15,405 bases of DNA from Gammaproteobacteria bacterium (GCA_012513235.1 JAAZCO010000055.1:1-15405), one strand, 5' to 3'. Shown: positions 1-8,496, counted from the first letter of the stretch. Numbers and translations are program-made. The notes: generated by a model from the letters alone, not told the origin.

Positions 1-1656
1 CGCAGGGCACACCGGTTCGCAAAAACCACACTCGATGCACTTATCAATTAACGGATTGGCCACGGGCATGGGCTTGAGATTCTTTAAGTGAATCTCGGCA
101 TCGGTCGACAGCACCACATCGGGATTTAAAATACCTTGCGGATCGAGCACGCGCTTAATGCGCCACATCAGCTGATAGGCATCGCTACCCCATTCCAACT
201 CGACAAAGGGTGCCATATTACGCCCGGTGCCGTGTTCAGCCTTGAGAGATCCGCCAAACTCCACTGCAACTAGATGGCTAACCGCCTGCATAAAGGCACT
301 GTAACGGGCGACTTCCTCAGGCTGATCAAAGCGCTGGGTAAAGACAAAGTGCAAATTACCTTCCAGCGCATGGCCAAATAGAATCGCTTCGTCGTAGTGA
401 TGCTCATCCAGCAATGCCAGTAGGCGATTGACGCCTTCGGCCAGATGCTCCAGTGGAAAAGTCACATCTTCAATAATCACTGTGGTGCCGTTTTCACGCA
501 CGGCACCGACCGCAGGGAAAGTATCTTTGCGCATGCGCCACAGCAGTTCATATACGGCCGGGTCTTGGCTAAAGGCAATGTGTTGCTCTTTCGGGAAGTG
601 CGCAATGGCGCTGTTGATCTGCTGCAGTTGTTGTTCTAGCAGCGTGTTATCTGCCGCGCGCGATTCAATTAACAGCGCGCAGGCTGAACTGCTCAACTGC
701 TCAATCCAATCCGGCATACCCGCCATATGTTGCACGCTGCGTAAGCTGCGACGGTCGAGTAGTTCGACTGCAGACACGGCTTGTTGCTTGAGTATCACCA
801 CGGCTTGGCAGCAAGTTTCTACATCAGGAAACACCACTAGAGCAGTGGCTTTGTGCGGGTAATCCGGCACGGTGTCGTAGGTGACTGAGCTGATAAAGCC
901 CAGCGTACCTTCAGAGCCCACCATCAGGTGAGTGAGAATATCCAGTGGATCGCTAAAATCAATTAAGGCATTCAGCGACAGGCCGGTGGTGTTTTTGAGG
1001 CGGTATTTGTGTTTGATCTTCGCTGCCAATTCAGTGTTATTGCGCGTTTCTATGGCCAACTCGCCCAGTTGTTCTAACAACTGTGCATGGCTATGACGAA
1101 AACGGCTGGCGCTGGCGAGATCGGCACTATCGACCACTGTGCCATCGGCAAGTACCACGCGCATATCGGCTAAGGTTTGGTAGCTATTTTGCGCGGTGCC
1201 GCAACACATGCCGCTGGAGTTGTTAGCAACAATGCCGCCGATTTTAGCGGCATTAATTGATGCTGGATCTGGACCGATTTTGCGTTGTAAGTGCGCGAGC
1301 GCCTGATTAGCATGCGCACCAATTACACCGGGTTGCAGGCGAATACGTTGGCCATCCTCGAGGATTTCTTTGTTATTCCAACGGTCGCCCAGCACGATCA
1401 ACACAGAATCGCTGATGGCTTGGCCCGATAAACTGGTGCCCGCCGCGCGAAAGGTCACTGCCACGTTCTGCGCACTGGCCTGCTGCAGAATAAATACCAC
1501 TTCCGCTTCCGACTCCACGCGAATGACCAGCTTGGGCAGCAGGCGATAAAAGCTCGCATCGGTACCCATGGTCAGCATCGAGAGCGGATCAGAAAACAAG
1601 CGCTTGGCGGGAATCTGTTGCTCAATGGCAGTTATAAACGCAGTGGGTAAACTCAT
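1..1656 (-). CDS. dld: FAD-binding and 4Fe-4S D-lactate dehydrogenase, C-terminus cut by window edge
   Basis: The predicted role is oxidation of D-lactate to pyruvate at the inner membrane, with electrons passed through FAD and iron-sulfur clusters to the respiratory chain. The 552 visible residues show a PCMH-type FAD-binding domain (FRAAGTSLSGQA at 69-80, GPDPAS at 128-133, GGIVANNSSGMCCG at 140-153). An FAD-oxidase C-terminal domain follows, with an EHGTGRN motif. The first ferredoxin-type cluster motif, CIECGFCEPVCP (Cys540, 543, 546, 550), lies just before the edge. Long members of this family run past 900 residues with a second cluster and a CCG region, so roughly 40 percent is probably missing. 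The ATG overlaps the lldG stop as ATGA and has a GGAGG four bases upstream. The position after lldEFG fits the Dld-II type described in Shewanella lactate clusters. A glycolate oxidase-like substrate cannot be excluded from sequence, but the context favours lactate. Confidence 0.88.
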   Translation of the reverse strand, partial: MSLPTAFITAIEQQIPAKRLFSDPLSMLTMGTDASFYRLLPKLVIRVESEAEVVFILQQASAQNVAVTFRAAGTSLSGQAISDSVLIVLGDRWNNKEILEDGQRIRLQPGVIGAHANQALAHLQRKIGPDPASINAAKIGGIVANNSSGMCCGTAQNSYQTLADMRVVLADGTVVDSADLASASRFRHSHAQLLEQLGELAIETRNNTELAAKIKHKYRLKNTTGLSLNALIDFSDPLDILTHLMVGSEGTLGFISSVTYDTVPDYPHKATALVVFPDVETCCQAVVILKQQAVSAVELLDRRSLRSVQHMAGMPDWIEQLSSSACALLIESRAADNTLLEQQLQQINSAIAHFPKEQHIAFSQDPAVYELLWRMRKDTFPAVGAVRENGTTVIIEDVTFPLEHLAEGVNRLLALLDEHHYDEAILFGHALEGNLHFVFTQRFDQPEEVARYSAFMQAVSHLVAVEFGGSLKAEHGTGRNMAPFVELEWGSDAYQLMWRIKRVLDPQGILNPDVVLSTDAEIHLKNLKPMPVANPLIDKCIECGFCEPVCPA

Positions 1657-2318
1657 GCGTCCTCCACAATCAACACGATTAAGTCTTTCGGGCCATGTGC
1701 GCCATAAGCTAGGACTTGCTCAATATCAGCGGTTTTCGACGGGCCAGAAATCAGCAGTAAATTACTTGGCATAGGCTTAGGCCAATCTTGCTGTGCTTGG
1801 TAAAGGTTGTCATAAATCTGGCTGGCGTTGAGTAAAGCAATATGCAGTGGTGGCACTAAACTCATTAAGCGCGGCTCAGCAGGAGAGGGATGTACCACCA
1901 GTGTTCCAGTTGCGGCAATACCTGCCAGTGTGCCGGTAAAACTGGCTGGAACATCATCAAACAGCTCACGCTTCCACTCTTCAATGGGGCGATCGTAAGC
2001 CAGCAGTTGCAAAGTGTTGTTGTACGCTTGGCAGTGCTGACTAAAGGCTTGGCCATGCGTTGTGCTGGGCGCAATCAGTAGCTTGTTGATCTTGCGCGCG
2101 GCTAAAACATCTCCGAGTAACTGCGGCCATTCACTGCTATTGGTCAGTAGCACCTCAGCGTGCACGGCAGTCATCAGCTCTTTTAGGCGGGTAACGCGCT
2201 CAGAGACAGTGTAGCGCCACGGCTGATCGACCAAGGTGGCATCAAAAGGATCAGCAATCGGCGTAGTACCGACCAAGCTGCTGCGTAAACTGGCTAAGAT
2301 TTTATCGCGGGCACTCAT
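1653..2318 (-). CDS. lldG: LldG/LutC, LUD-domain subunit of L-lactate dehydrogenase complex
   Basis: This is the small subunit of the LldEFG (LutABC) complex, which oxidises L-lactate to pyruvate. The 221 residues form one LUD domain with no cysteine cluster motif. The conserved core is near 130-165 (GIAATGTLVVHP, then SLVPPLHIALL) and parallels the AETGTLLLVENEG and TTVPPVHIAVTG segments of LldF, as expected because both carry LUD domains. The start at 2318 overlaps the lldF stop as ATGA. A GGAG eight bases upstream supports it. The stop overlaps the dld start in the same way, so translation of lldF, lldG and dld is probably coupled. The biochemical role of this subunit alone is not evident from the sequence. 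Family assignment is secure. Confidence 0.93.
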   Translation of the reverse strand: MSARDKILASLRSSLVGTTPIADPFDATLVDQPWRYTVSERVTRLKELMTAVHAEVLLTNSSEWPQLLGDVLAARKINKLLIAPSTTHGQAFSQHCQAYNNTLQLLAYDRPIEEWKRELFDDVPASFTGTLAGIAATGTLVVHPSPAEPRLMSLVPPLHIALLNASQIYDNLYQAQQDWPKPMPSNLLLISGPSKTADIEQVLAYGAHGPKDLIVLIVEDA

Positions 2319-3763
2319 GATTTCTTCTCCAAATGTGCTTTAGCCAGCTCGTGCAAACTACGTGGGGCAGGTTTGGGAGCGCTGTGGTTTTGCGTCCATG
2401 GGCCAAGGTTTTTCGGGGTTAAACCGCCAAAGCGCGTGGCCATAAAGGTACCGGTTTTATACAGCAGCGGCACGCTATTAAAATACTGCCAACCTTTCCA
2501 TAGCAAACGTTCTTTGCCTGAATAACGACTGCCTTGACCATCCATCACCTGTGGTTGCTGCTCAGGTGATTTAACATTCTCTTCACGCAAACGGCGCAAT
2601 AGCGCAGGGATGGGTATTTTTACCGGACAGACTTCACCACAAGCACCGCATAAAGATGAAGCCGACGGATGATCAGGGGTATTCTCTAAACCCAATAAGT
2701 GCGGCGAAATAATCTTACCGATCGGGCCAGGATAGACTGTGCCGTACGCCTGACCACCAATACGTGTATATACCGGGCAGTGATTCATACAAGCGCCACA
2801 ACGAATGCAATTGAGGGTTTGGCGCAATTCGCTATCGGCAAAGGCTTGGCTGCGGCCATTGTCCAGCAGCACCAAGTGCACTTCTTCAGGGCCGTCCAGT
2901 TCGCCGGGCTGGCGCGGTGCTGAGATCATATTCACATAAGTGGTGATGCCTTGACCCAGTGCCGAGCGCGTGAGTAACGACAGCAAGGGCACAGTGTCTT
3001 GTAAATTGGCCACGACTTTTTCAATGCCCGTGACCGCGATATGCACCGGCGGTACTGTGGTCGACATGCGGCCATTACCTTCGTTTTCTACCAGCAATAA
3101 GGTGCCGGTTTCCGCCACGGCAAAGTTGACGCCTGAGATACCAATGTCAGCATGGAAAAACTTCTCACGCAAAATACCCCGTGCCGACTGAATTAAACTA
3201 TCCACATCATCGGTGTAGGGCAGGGCTAAACGGTGCTCAAATAAGCGACCCACTTGCTCAGCATTTTTATGGATGGCTGGCATAATAATATGCGTGGGTT
3301 TTTCATTATCCAGCTGAATAATATACTCGCCCATATCCGATTCCAGCGCTTCAATGCCGTGCTCAGTCAGGTGCTCATTCATGGCCATTTCTTCACTGAC
3401 CATGGATTTGCCTTTGATCACTTGCGTAGCATTACGTGCCTTGGCAATCTCTAACACAATCGCATTAGCTTCTTCGGTGCTGCTGGCCCAGTGCACTTGC
3501 ACGCCTTGCTTGGTCAGGTTGGCTTCCAGCAGTTCCAGTAAATCAGGCAACTCAGATAAGGCGCGCGCGCGGACTTTATTGCCCAATTCACGCAGATTTT
3601 CCCGTTCATCTTCGTCAGGCATGGAGATAATCCGCTTACTGATCAACGAGTCCATGGCGCTGCGCATATTATTGCGCAATTGCTGATCTTTTAATGACAG
3701 ATGCGCATTGGACTTGAGCTTGCGTGCGGTGATATCGACGGCGTGAATACGTTGACTGTTCAT
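2315..3763 (-). CDS. lldF: LldF/LutB, iron-sulfur subunit of L-lactate dehydrogenase complex
   Basis: This is the central electron-transfer subunit of the LldEFG L-lactate dehydrogenase. Its 482 residues contain an N-terminal LUD domain (GKSMVSEE at 118-125, AETGTLLLVENEGN at 217-230) and then two ferredoxin-like cluster motifs. The first is CIRCGACMNHCPVY, with Cys319, 322, 325 and 329. The second is CGACGEVCP, with Cys372, 375 and 379. A C-terminal tail follows, as in full-length LutB proteins. No signal peptide or membrane helix is seen, so the protein is predicted to be cytoplasmic or peripheral to the membrane. The ATG at 3763 overlaps the lldE stop as ATGA and has AGGAG eight bases upstream. 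All expected cluster cysteines are present and the reading frame is intact. Confidence 0.95.
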   Translation of the reverse strand: MNSQRIHAVDITARKLKSNAHLSLKDQQLRNNMRSAMDSLISKRIISMPDEDERENLRELGNKVRARALSELPDLLELLEANLTKQGVQVHWASSTEEANAIVLEIAKARNATQVIKGKSMVSEEMAMNEHLTEHGIEALESDMGEYIIQLDNEKPTHIIMPAIHKNAEQVGRLFEHRLALPYTDDVDSLIQSARGILREKFFHADIGISGVNFAVAETGTLLLVENEGNGRMSTTVPPVHIAVTGIEKVVANLQDTVPLLSLLTRSALGQGITTYVNMISAPRQPGELDGPEEVHLVLLDNGRSQAFADSELRQTLNCIRCGACMNHCPVYTRIGGQAYGTVYPGPIGKIISPHLLGLENTPDHPSASSLCGACGEVCPVKIPIPALLRRLREENVKSPEQQPQVMDGQGSRYSGKERLLWKGWQYFNSVPLLYKTGTFMATRFGGLTPKNLGPWTQNHSAPKPAPRSLHELAKAHLEKKS

Positions 3764-4596
3764 GCGCGCGTCTCCTGTTTGGCTTGGGTGCGCTGCCAGA
3801 GAAAGCTAGCCAAATGCTGACCAAGCAAGGGGATATTGTGTTTCTCAAAAGCACCGTTGATATTTAGTAGACAACCGCAGTCAGCGCTGACCACTTGCTG
3901 TGCGCCACTGGCCAGTAAGGATTGTGTTTTATCCGCGACCATAGCACCAGAAATATCCGGCATGCGCACTGAGAATGTGCCGCCAAAACCGCAGCATTCG
4001 CTTTCATGGTCATGCTCGACACGCTCAACCTGTGTGAGTTGACCGAGCAGGGCGCGCGCATGCAAATGGGTGTTCATTTCACGCCGTGCTGAGCATGAGG
4101 TGTGCAGCGCAACTTGGGTGGGAGCGCCTTGATCATTGAGTTCGATCTTGCACACATGCAGTAAAAATTCGGCCAATTCATAGGTGCGCGCGGCGAGATT
4201 TTGTACTTTGGCTAGCATGTCTGGCTCGTCTTTAAACAGGTCTGCGTAGTGCTCGCGAAACATGCCGGCGCAGGAGCCTGAGGTCACCACTACTGGCCAG
4301 TCATTATCAAATAATTTGAGCTGCGAGCGCGCCACTGCACGGGCTTGCTCGGTATAACCTGAGGTGTAAGCCGGCTGCCCGCAGCAGCTTTGCCCTTGTG
4401 GGAAATTCACTTCAATCCCTTCGCGCTCTAATAGATGAATCGCATCCATACCGGCTTCAGGGAAGAATAAATCCACCACGCAAGTGCCAAATAAATAGAC
4501 CTGCGTGGGTTTAATCGTTGGATACTCGCGCGCAGGTTTACGAGGCGGAGCAATGCGAGTGTGTTGTGGCGCTGCGTTATAAAATTGATCGCTCAT
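3760..4596 (-). CDS. lldE: LldE/LutA, CCG-domain subunit of L-lactate dehydrogenase complex
   Basis: This 278-residue protein has two cysteine-rich CCG domains, the type found in LutA, GlpC and heterodisulfide reductase subunits. Domain 1 shows Cys39 (FGTCVVDLF), the CCG at 71-73 and Cys109 (SGSCAGM). Domain 2 shows Cys168 (HTSCSARR), the CCG at 201-203 and Cys240 (SADCGC). In the LutABC system this subunit works with LldF in oxidising L-lactate. The start at 4596 has GGAG six bases upstream. Some 88 bases separate it from lldP, with an imperfect terminator-like hairpin between them. It is the first of four tightly coupled genes. The extended N-terminus of about 30 residues before the first CCG domain resembles Pseudomonas homologues as I remember them, so I keep this start. 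Confidence 0.94.
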   Translation of the reverse strand: MSDQFYNAAPQHTRIAPPRKPAREYPTIKPTQVYLFGTCVVDLFFPEAGMDAIHLLEREGIEVNFPQGQSCCGQPAYTSGYTEQARAVARSQLKLFDNDWPVVVTSGSCAGMFREHYADLFKDEPDMLAKVQNLAARTYELAEFLLHVCKIELNDQGAPTQVALHTSCSARREMNTHLHARALLGQLTQVERVEHDHESECCGFGGTFSVRMPDISGAMVADKTQSLLASGAQQVVSADCGCLLNINGAFEKHNIPLLGQHLASFLWQRTQAKQETRA

Positions 4597-4628
4597 CGTA
4601 AACTCCGGCGGCGTGCAAATAAAATAGG

Positions 4629-4672
4629 TGCGGGTTGCTGGCTACTGTTCACAGCTTATTCAGCAACCCGCA
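4629..4672 (-). terminator. Stem-loop between lldP and lldE, weak terminator or processing site
   Basis: A perfect 12-bp inverted repeat (TGCGGGTTGCTG at 4629-4640, CAGCAACCCGCA at 4661-4672) encloses a 20-base loop. Read on the minus strand, the stem is followed by ACCTATTTTATTT, which is U-rich but interrupted. It lies 13 bases past the lldP stop and about 30 bases before the lldE start. The likely role is partial termination or mRNA 3'-end protection that lets lldP and the enzyme genes be expressed at different levels. A full terminator is less likely, because no clear separate promoter for lldE is visible in the 88-base gap. Confidence 0.6.
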
Positions 4673-4684
4673 AGGTCGTACGAT

Positions 4685-6376
4685 TTAAGACAGTAATGGA
4701 TCGCTAACGCCCATCACCACAACGGCAAACAACAGAATCAGGCCAGTAAAGAATACGTAGTACAAGGTTGGCCAAATTGTTTTTCTTAAAATTGTGCCTT
4801 CTTGACCCAGTAAACCTACTGTAGCTGAGGCCGCGACCACGTTATGAATGGCAATCATATTACCAGCCGCAGCACCAATGGCTTGGCCGGCAACAATAAT
4901 GGCAGTGGAGATGCCAAGGTTTTCTGCGACACCAAATTGGAACTGGCTAAACATCATATTACTGATGGTATTGGAGCCAGCAATAAAGGCCCCCAACGCA
5001 CCAATGCTCGGTGCTAACAGCGGGTAAATATCACCTACGCCATCGGCAATAAAGCGCGCCATGGTGATGGGCATGCTGGGAATATCTGCCGCATTGATGC
5101 CAGAGTTAATCAAAATACGCACCATAGGTACGGTAAACAGCAGCACAAAACCTGCGCCCAGTAGCACGCGACTGGATTCGCTCAAGGCTGCGCTGAAGTT
5201 TTTCCACTGCATCTTGTGAATAAAATACGCGCTGCAAGCAGCTACTATTAAAATACCACCGGGTAAGTACAGCGGCATAAAGTCAGCATTGATTCCGACT
5301 TCGCCGAGGATATTCGGAAACCTCACCACCACAGCTTTCATTGCGCTGCCGACGCTAGGGAATACACGGCTGATCACCAACAATAAACCCACTAATACAT
5401 AAGGTATCCAGGCTTTGAAATTGCTCATTGGCTTGCTGGTGGCGTTGTCGAGTTTCATCTCGATGGAGCCTAACCACTCGCTGGGCCATTCTTTAGCAGG
5501 GGCAAAATCCCATGTGGTTTTTGGGGTCAGAAAGTTAAAGCGTGCGGCGGTCGTCACAATGGCTAAACCGATTAAACCACCGAGCAGTGATGGGAACTCT
5601 GGGCCGAGCAAAATACCGGTGGCGGCATAGGGAATGGTAAAAGCTAGGCCTGCGAATAATGCAAAAGGCAAAATAGCAAAACCGGCTTTCCAGCTTTTTT
5701 CCTTACCGAAAAAGCGTGTCAGCATCAGCACCATAATCAATGGAATAACTGCACCAACAATGGCATGAATAATGGCGACTTGGCTGGTAATTAGCTGCAG
5801 AAATATATCCCAGCTTGAGCCGTTTTCCAGCAAGCGCGCACTGACAGCTTCACTGTCTAAGCCACTGGTAATACCAATCACAATAGGCGTGCCGACAGCG
5901 CCAAAGGATACTGGCGTGCTTTGTACCAACATGCCCAGCATCACCGCTGCCATAGCAGGGAAGCCAATCGCCACCAAGAGCGGTGCAACAATTGCAGCTG
6001 GTGTACCAAAGCCTGATGCGCCCTCAATAAAACTACCAAACAGCCAGGCAATAATAATCGCCTGTACACGGCGGTCGGGGCTGATGGTGATAAAGCCTGC
6101 GCGAATCGCTTGAATCGCACCTGAGTGTTTGAGCGTGTTGAGCAGTAAAATTGCCCCGAAAATAATCCACAGCACACCTGCGGTAATCACCAGCCCTTGT
6201 AGAGTTGACGCCAGCACTCGGTTAAAGCTCATCTCCCAAAAATACAAAGCGATAGCGGCAGTGGTAAAAAACACTAAGGGCATAGCGCGCTTAGCCGGCC
6301 AGCGTAATCCGACCAGCAATACCGCTGCCAGTAAAATCGGAGAGAAGGCCAAAATGGCCAGTAAACTAGATGACAT
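4685..6376 (-). CDS. lldP: L-lactate permease LldP
   Basis: This is an inner-membrane lactate/H+ symporter of the lactate permease family, predicted to import L-lactate and probably also D-lactate and glycolate. The 563 residues are strongly hydrophobic, with about a dozen or more helices spread over the whole length. They include family segments such as [35 protein letters not shown] and, near the C-terminus, [20 protein letters not shown]. The E. coli protein is about 551 residues, so the length fits. I place the start at the ATG at 6376, which has GGAG seven bases upstream. The reading frame could be extended eight codons to a TTG at 6400, but that lacks a comparable ribosome binding site and would put charged residues before the first helix. 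It is divergent from lldR and is probably controlled by the operator in the shared gap. Confidence 0.95.
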   Translation of the reverse strand: MSSSLLAILAFSPILLAAVLLVGLRWPAKRAMPLVFFTTAAIALYFWEMSFNRVLASTLQGLVITAGVLWIIFGAILLLNTLKHSGAIQAIRAGFITISPDRRVQAIIIAWLFGSFIEGASGFGTPAAIVAPLLVAIGFPAMAAVMLGMLVQSTPVSFGAVGTPIVIGITSGLDSEAVSARLLENGSSWDIFLQLITSQVAIIHAIVGAVIPLIMVLMLTRFFGKEKSWKAGFAILPFALFAGLAFTIPYAATGILLGPEFPSLLGGLIGLAIVTTAARFNFLTPKTTWDFAPAKEWPSEWLGSIEMKLDNATSKPMSNFKAWIPYVLVGLLLVISRVFPSVGSAMKAVVVRFPNILGEVGINADFMPLYLPGGILIVAACSAYFIHKMQWKNFSAALSESSRVLLGAGFVLLFTVPMVRILINSGINAADIPSMPITMARFIADGVGDIYPLLAPSIGALGAFIAGSNTISNMMFSQFQFGVAENLGISTAIIVAGQAIGAAAGNMIAIHNVVAASATVGLLGQEGTILRKTIWPTLYYVFFTGLILLFAVVVMGVSDPLLS

Positions 6377-6383
6377 AGGGCAA

Positions 6384-6387
6384 CTCC
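6384..6387 (-). promoter_or_regulatory. Ribosome binding site setting the lldP start
   Basis: GGAG on the minus strand lies seven bases before the ATG at 6376. It supports this start over the upstream TTG at 6400. Confidence 0.75.
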
Positions 6388-6473
6388 AATAGTTGCGCAA
6401 TGCAACCAGCGTGGTAAGTGGCAGAAGAGAGTAGGTTGGGCATAGCTGCAGCTCGCTTGTATTGTTGTTTTTA

Positions 6474-6494
6474 TAAATTGGTCATACCAGTTTA
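6474..6494. promoter_or_regulatory. Candidate LldR operator, TGGT-N3-ACCA palindrome
   Basis: The core AAATTGGTCATACCAGTTT (6475-6493) is a near-perfect palindrome centred on 6484. TGGT at 6479-6482 and ACCA at 6486-6489 flank three bases. The outer arms continue the symmetry to 6474 and 6494 with a single mismatched pair (6478/6490). FadR-subfamily GntR regulators such as FadR, PdhR and LldR bind TGGT-N3-ACCA sites. It lies between divergent lldR and lldP, about 98 bases upstream of the lldP ATG. It is therefore the obvious site for LldR to repress lldP-lldEFG-dld until lactate binds. Confidence 0.8.
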
Positions 6495-6510
6495 CATTCT
6501 GGTTGTTTTA

Positions 6511-6538
6511 GTTAAATACGATCTGCTGTTTGTGTCAA
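6511..6538 (-). promoter_or_regulatory. Candidate sigma-70 promoter for lldP operon
   Basis: On the minus strand a perfect TTGACA (6538-6533) is followed after 16 bases by TTTAAC (6516-6511), a four-of-six match to the -10 consensus. Transcription would start near 6504, placing the LldR palindrome just downstream, around +20, where a bound repressor would block elongation or initiation. An alternative -10 is TATAAA at 6475-6470, but it has no good -35. Confidence 0.45.
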
Positions 6539-6661
6539 ATAATCGGCCTACGACTTTAGTTTTGCATGCGTGGTTTACGCCTGTCCTGCGCTGCTGAAAA
6601 AAGGCCTTTGTGTTAGCCTAGGTAAGCCTCGTTCGGCTGTTTAATAGGGTAAGAAGAAGCC

Positions 6662-7429
6662 ATGAGCTTTGCACATATACAGCAGCGCCGTTTGTCGGAT
6701 GACATTGTTGAGCAGCTAGAAACCATGATTGTTGAAGGCGCCTTGCAAGCAGGTGAGCGCTTGCCCGCTGAGCGTAAGCTGGCTGAGCAGTTTGGGGTGT
6801 CACGTCCATCGTTGCGTGAAGCGATTCAAAAGCTAGTTGCCAAAGGATTGCTGGTCAGCCGTCAAGGCGGCGGTAATTTTGTCAGTCAGGCTGTGGGCAC
6901 AACCTTTAGCGATCCGTTATTGGGCTTGCTGGCGCAAAAGCCGGATGGGCAAAAAGACCTGTTGGAATTTCGTCATGTTGTCGAAGGGGCCTGTGCTTAT
7001 TATGCGGCGTTGCGTGCTACACCAGCTGATCATGAGCGTTTAGATGCGGCCTTCGCTCAGTTAGAAGCCTGTTATGCCGGCACTGTAGATAACTGTCAGG
7101 TGGAAGAAGGTTTGGCGGATGCGCGTTTTCACTTAGCCATTGCTGAAGCCAGTCATAACGTGGTGTTGTTACATACCATTCGCGGTCTGTTTGATTTGTT
7201 GCGCGGTAACGTGGTGACCAATATTGGCGGCATGTATATGCAGCGTAAGGAAACCCGCGATATGTTGATTGCGCAACACCGCGCGTTGTATCAGGCAATT
7301 AAGGCAGGCGACGCAGAACAGGCGCGTAACTTATCCAATCAACATATTGAATATGTCTGTGAAGTGCTGGAAGAAGTGGATGAAGAACAGTTGCGCGTCC
7401 AGCGTTCAGCGCGGCGTAAGGGTGTGTAA
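6662..7429 (+). CDS. lldR: GntR/FadR-family lactate-responsive regulator LldR
   Basis: This 255-residue protein has an N-terminal winged helix-turn-helix of the GntR family (about 7-75, with GERLPAERKLAEQFGVSRPS at 31-50 and SRQGGGNFV at 66-74). It has a C-terminal FCD ligand-binding domain (about 95-235). Likely metal-binding residues of the FCD pocket are Asp153 and His157 (DARFH), His206 (QHR) and His228 (NQH). Homologues repress lactate genes and release DNA when L- or D-lactate binds. It is divergent from lldP, and a matching palindromic operator lies in the 285-base gap, which supports control of the whole locus and perhaps of itself. The ATG at 6662 has only a purine-rich AAGAAG stretch as ribosome binding site, suggesting modest translation. 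An 11-bp hairpin terminator abuts the stop codon. Confidence 0.93.
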   Translation: MSFAHIQQRRLSDDIVEQLETMIVEGALQAGERLPAERKLAEQFGVSRPSLREAIQKLVAKGLLVSRQGGGNFVSQAVGTTFSDPLLGLLAQKPDGQKDLLEFRHVVEGACAYYAALRATPADHERLDAAFAQLEACYAGTVDNCQVEEGLADARFHLAIAEASHNVVLLHTIRGLFDLLRGNVVTNIGGMYMQRKETRDMLIAQHRALYQAIKAGDAEQARNLSNQHIEYVCEVLEEVDEEQLRVQRSARRKGV

Positions 7430-7465
7430 CAGCTAGCGTAATGCTTAACGCTAGCTGTTGTTTTG
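7429..7465 (+). terminator. Rho-independent terminator of lldR
   Basis: An 11-bp perfect stem (ACAGCTAGCGT at 7429-7439, ACGCTAGCTGT at 7448-7458) encloses an 8-base loop and is followed by TTGTTTTG. The stem begins in the lldR stop codon. The T-rich tail exists only on the plus strand, so it serves lldR, not the convergent gene ending at 7487. Confidence 0.8.
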
Positions 7466-7486
7466 CACCGCTATTGAATTGCCGAG

Positions 7487-8488
7487 TTAGTTACGTTTGG
7501 CCTGCTGCGGCAATAATGCTCGGAAATTATCCTCCGCAATCGCTTGAGCGACCTCGGCAGGTAGAGCTTGGAGTACAGGCTCAAAACCTTGCATGGTTTC
7601 ACCTACACTGGAAAAACGACCGACCACATCACTGCCCAGCACAAAACGTGTGGGGTTGTTTTTAAACAGGGTTAACCAGTCGGCGCGCGGCTTACCTTTG
7701 CTATCCACTAGATAGGGCTCGAGTAACGTCCAAGATAAATCGATATAGAGATTGTCGTGCTTAGCCAGTAAACGTTTAACCAATGGCAGCAAGAAATCTA
7801 ATTCATCTTGATGGCGATGCAACTCCATGCTGGTGCCGGCATGCGCCCAAATAAAACGCACATCTGGATTCTTCTCTAAGGCGTCTTCGAGTTCTTCGAG
7901 ATACAGCGGATTGCGTTCGCGTTTCGAGGTGATATTACTGTGCAGTAAGACTGGCAAATCAAACTCTGCTGCCACACGATAGACTTTCATCATCGCTTCG
8001 TTGTTAGCACGTGGCGTATTGCCGTGCATCAGTGCGGTGACATCATCGTGGCGAGTAAAGACTTCGCCAATCCCTTGCCAAAAACCTGGGTTCATCTCTA
8101 AAGTGCGGCGAATATGCGCAGCGGAGTTTTTATCGTTGGCATTAAAACCAGATAAAAATGGAAAAAAGCGTTTTTGCTCGGCAGGCTTGAGCTGCTCAAT
8201 AGCGTGCAATAGATAAGAGTCAGTGGCGCTGTACCAATAAAGTGCCGCATCATCACCGGCGTAATAGCGTGGTTTTTTTGGCTCGTCTTCTTGCCATTTT
8301 TTCGCCACCGGAATGCCCATCACTGCGGCATGACTGATATTGCCCTCATCCATCGCCTTTAATAAAGCTGGCATACCTTCGGACTCTTGAAAGAAATCCA
8401 CATAGTGTAAGTGGCCATCAATATAGCTGCGCGCCTGCGCGAATGAGCTAGCGATACATAATAAACTGACTAGGAAAACTCTAAACAA
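7487..8488 (-). CDS. Predicted exported amidohydrolase (amidohydrolase-2/TIM-barrel family)
   Basis: This 333-residue protein has a probable Sec signal peptide, a hydrophobic stretch ending in AQA at 17-19, so it is likely periplasmic. The mature part resembles amidohydrolase-2 metal-dependent hydrolases. Candidate metal or catalytic residues are Asp24, His26 and His28 (DGHLHY), Glu142 (GEVFTRH), His183 (LLHSN), His216 (WAHAG) and Asp287 (GSDVV), in the usual order along a TIM barrel. The substrate cannot be told from sequence. The start is a TTG at 8488 with AGGA eight bases upstream. It gives a clean signal peptide, and no in-frame ATG lies close upstream. The gene converges on lldR and seems unconnected with lactate metabolism. 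A membrane protein gene lies 123 bases upstream in the same direction. Confidence 0.8.
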   Translation of the reverse strand: MFRVFLVSLLCIASSFAQARSYIDGHLHYVDFFQESEGMPALLKAMDEGNISHAAVMGIPVAKKWQEDEPKKPRYYAGDDAALYWYSATDSYLLHAIEQLKPAEQKRFFPFLSGFNANDKNSAAHIRRTLEMNPGFWQGIGEVFTRHDDVTALMHGNTPRANNEAMMKVYRVAAEFDLPVLLHSNITSKRERNPLYLEELEDALEKNPDVRFIWAHAGTSMELHRHQDELDFLLPLVKRLLAKHDNLYIDLSWTLLEPYLVDSKGKPRADWLTLFKNNPTRFVLGSDVVGRFSSVGETMQGFEPVLQALPAEVAQAIAEDNFRALLPQQAKRN

Positions 8489-8496
8489 AATCTGCG

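Noticed and set aside
428..862. Open frame on the plus strand inside the D-lactate dehydrogenase gene
   Set aside because: It is a cysteine- and serine-rich shadow of the conserved minus-strand gene with no family features.
6405..6415. ACCA-GCG-TGGT, an everted relative of the LldR core near the lldP ribosome binding site
   Set aside because: The half-sites face the wrong way and the flanks show no symmetry, so it is probably chance.
6600..6609. Ten-base palindrome AAAGGCCTTT in the lldR leader
   Set aside because: It is a self-complementary stretch with no loop and no known consensus, with nothing further to support it.
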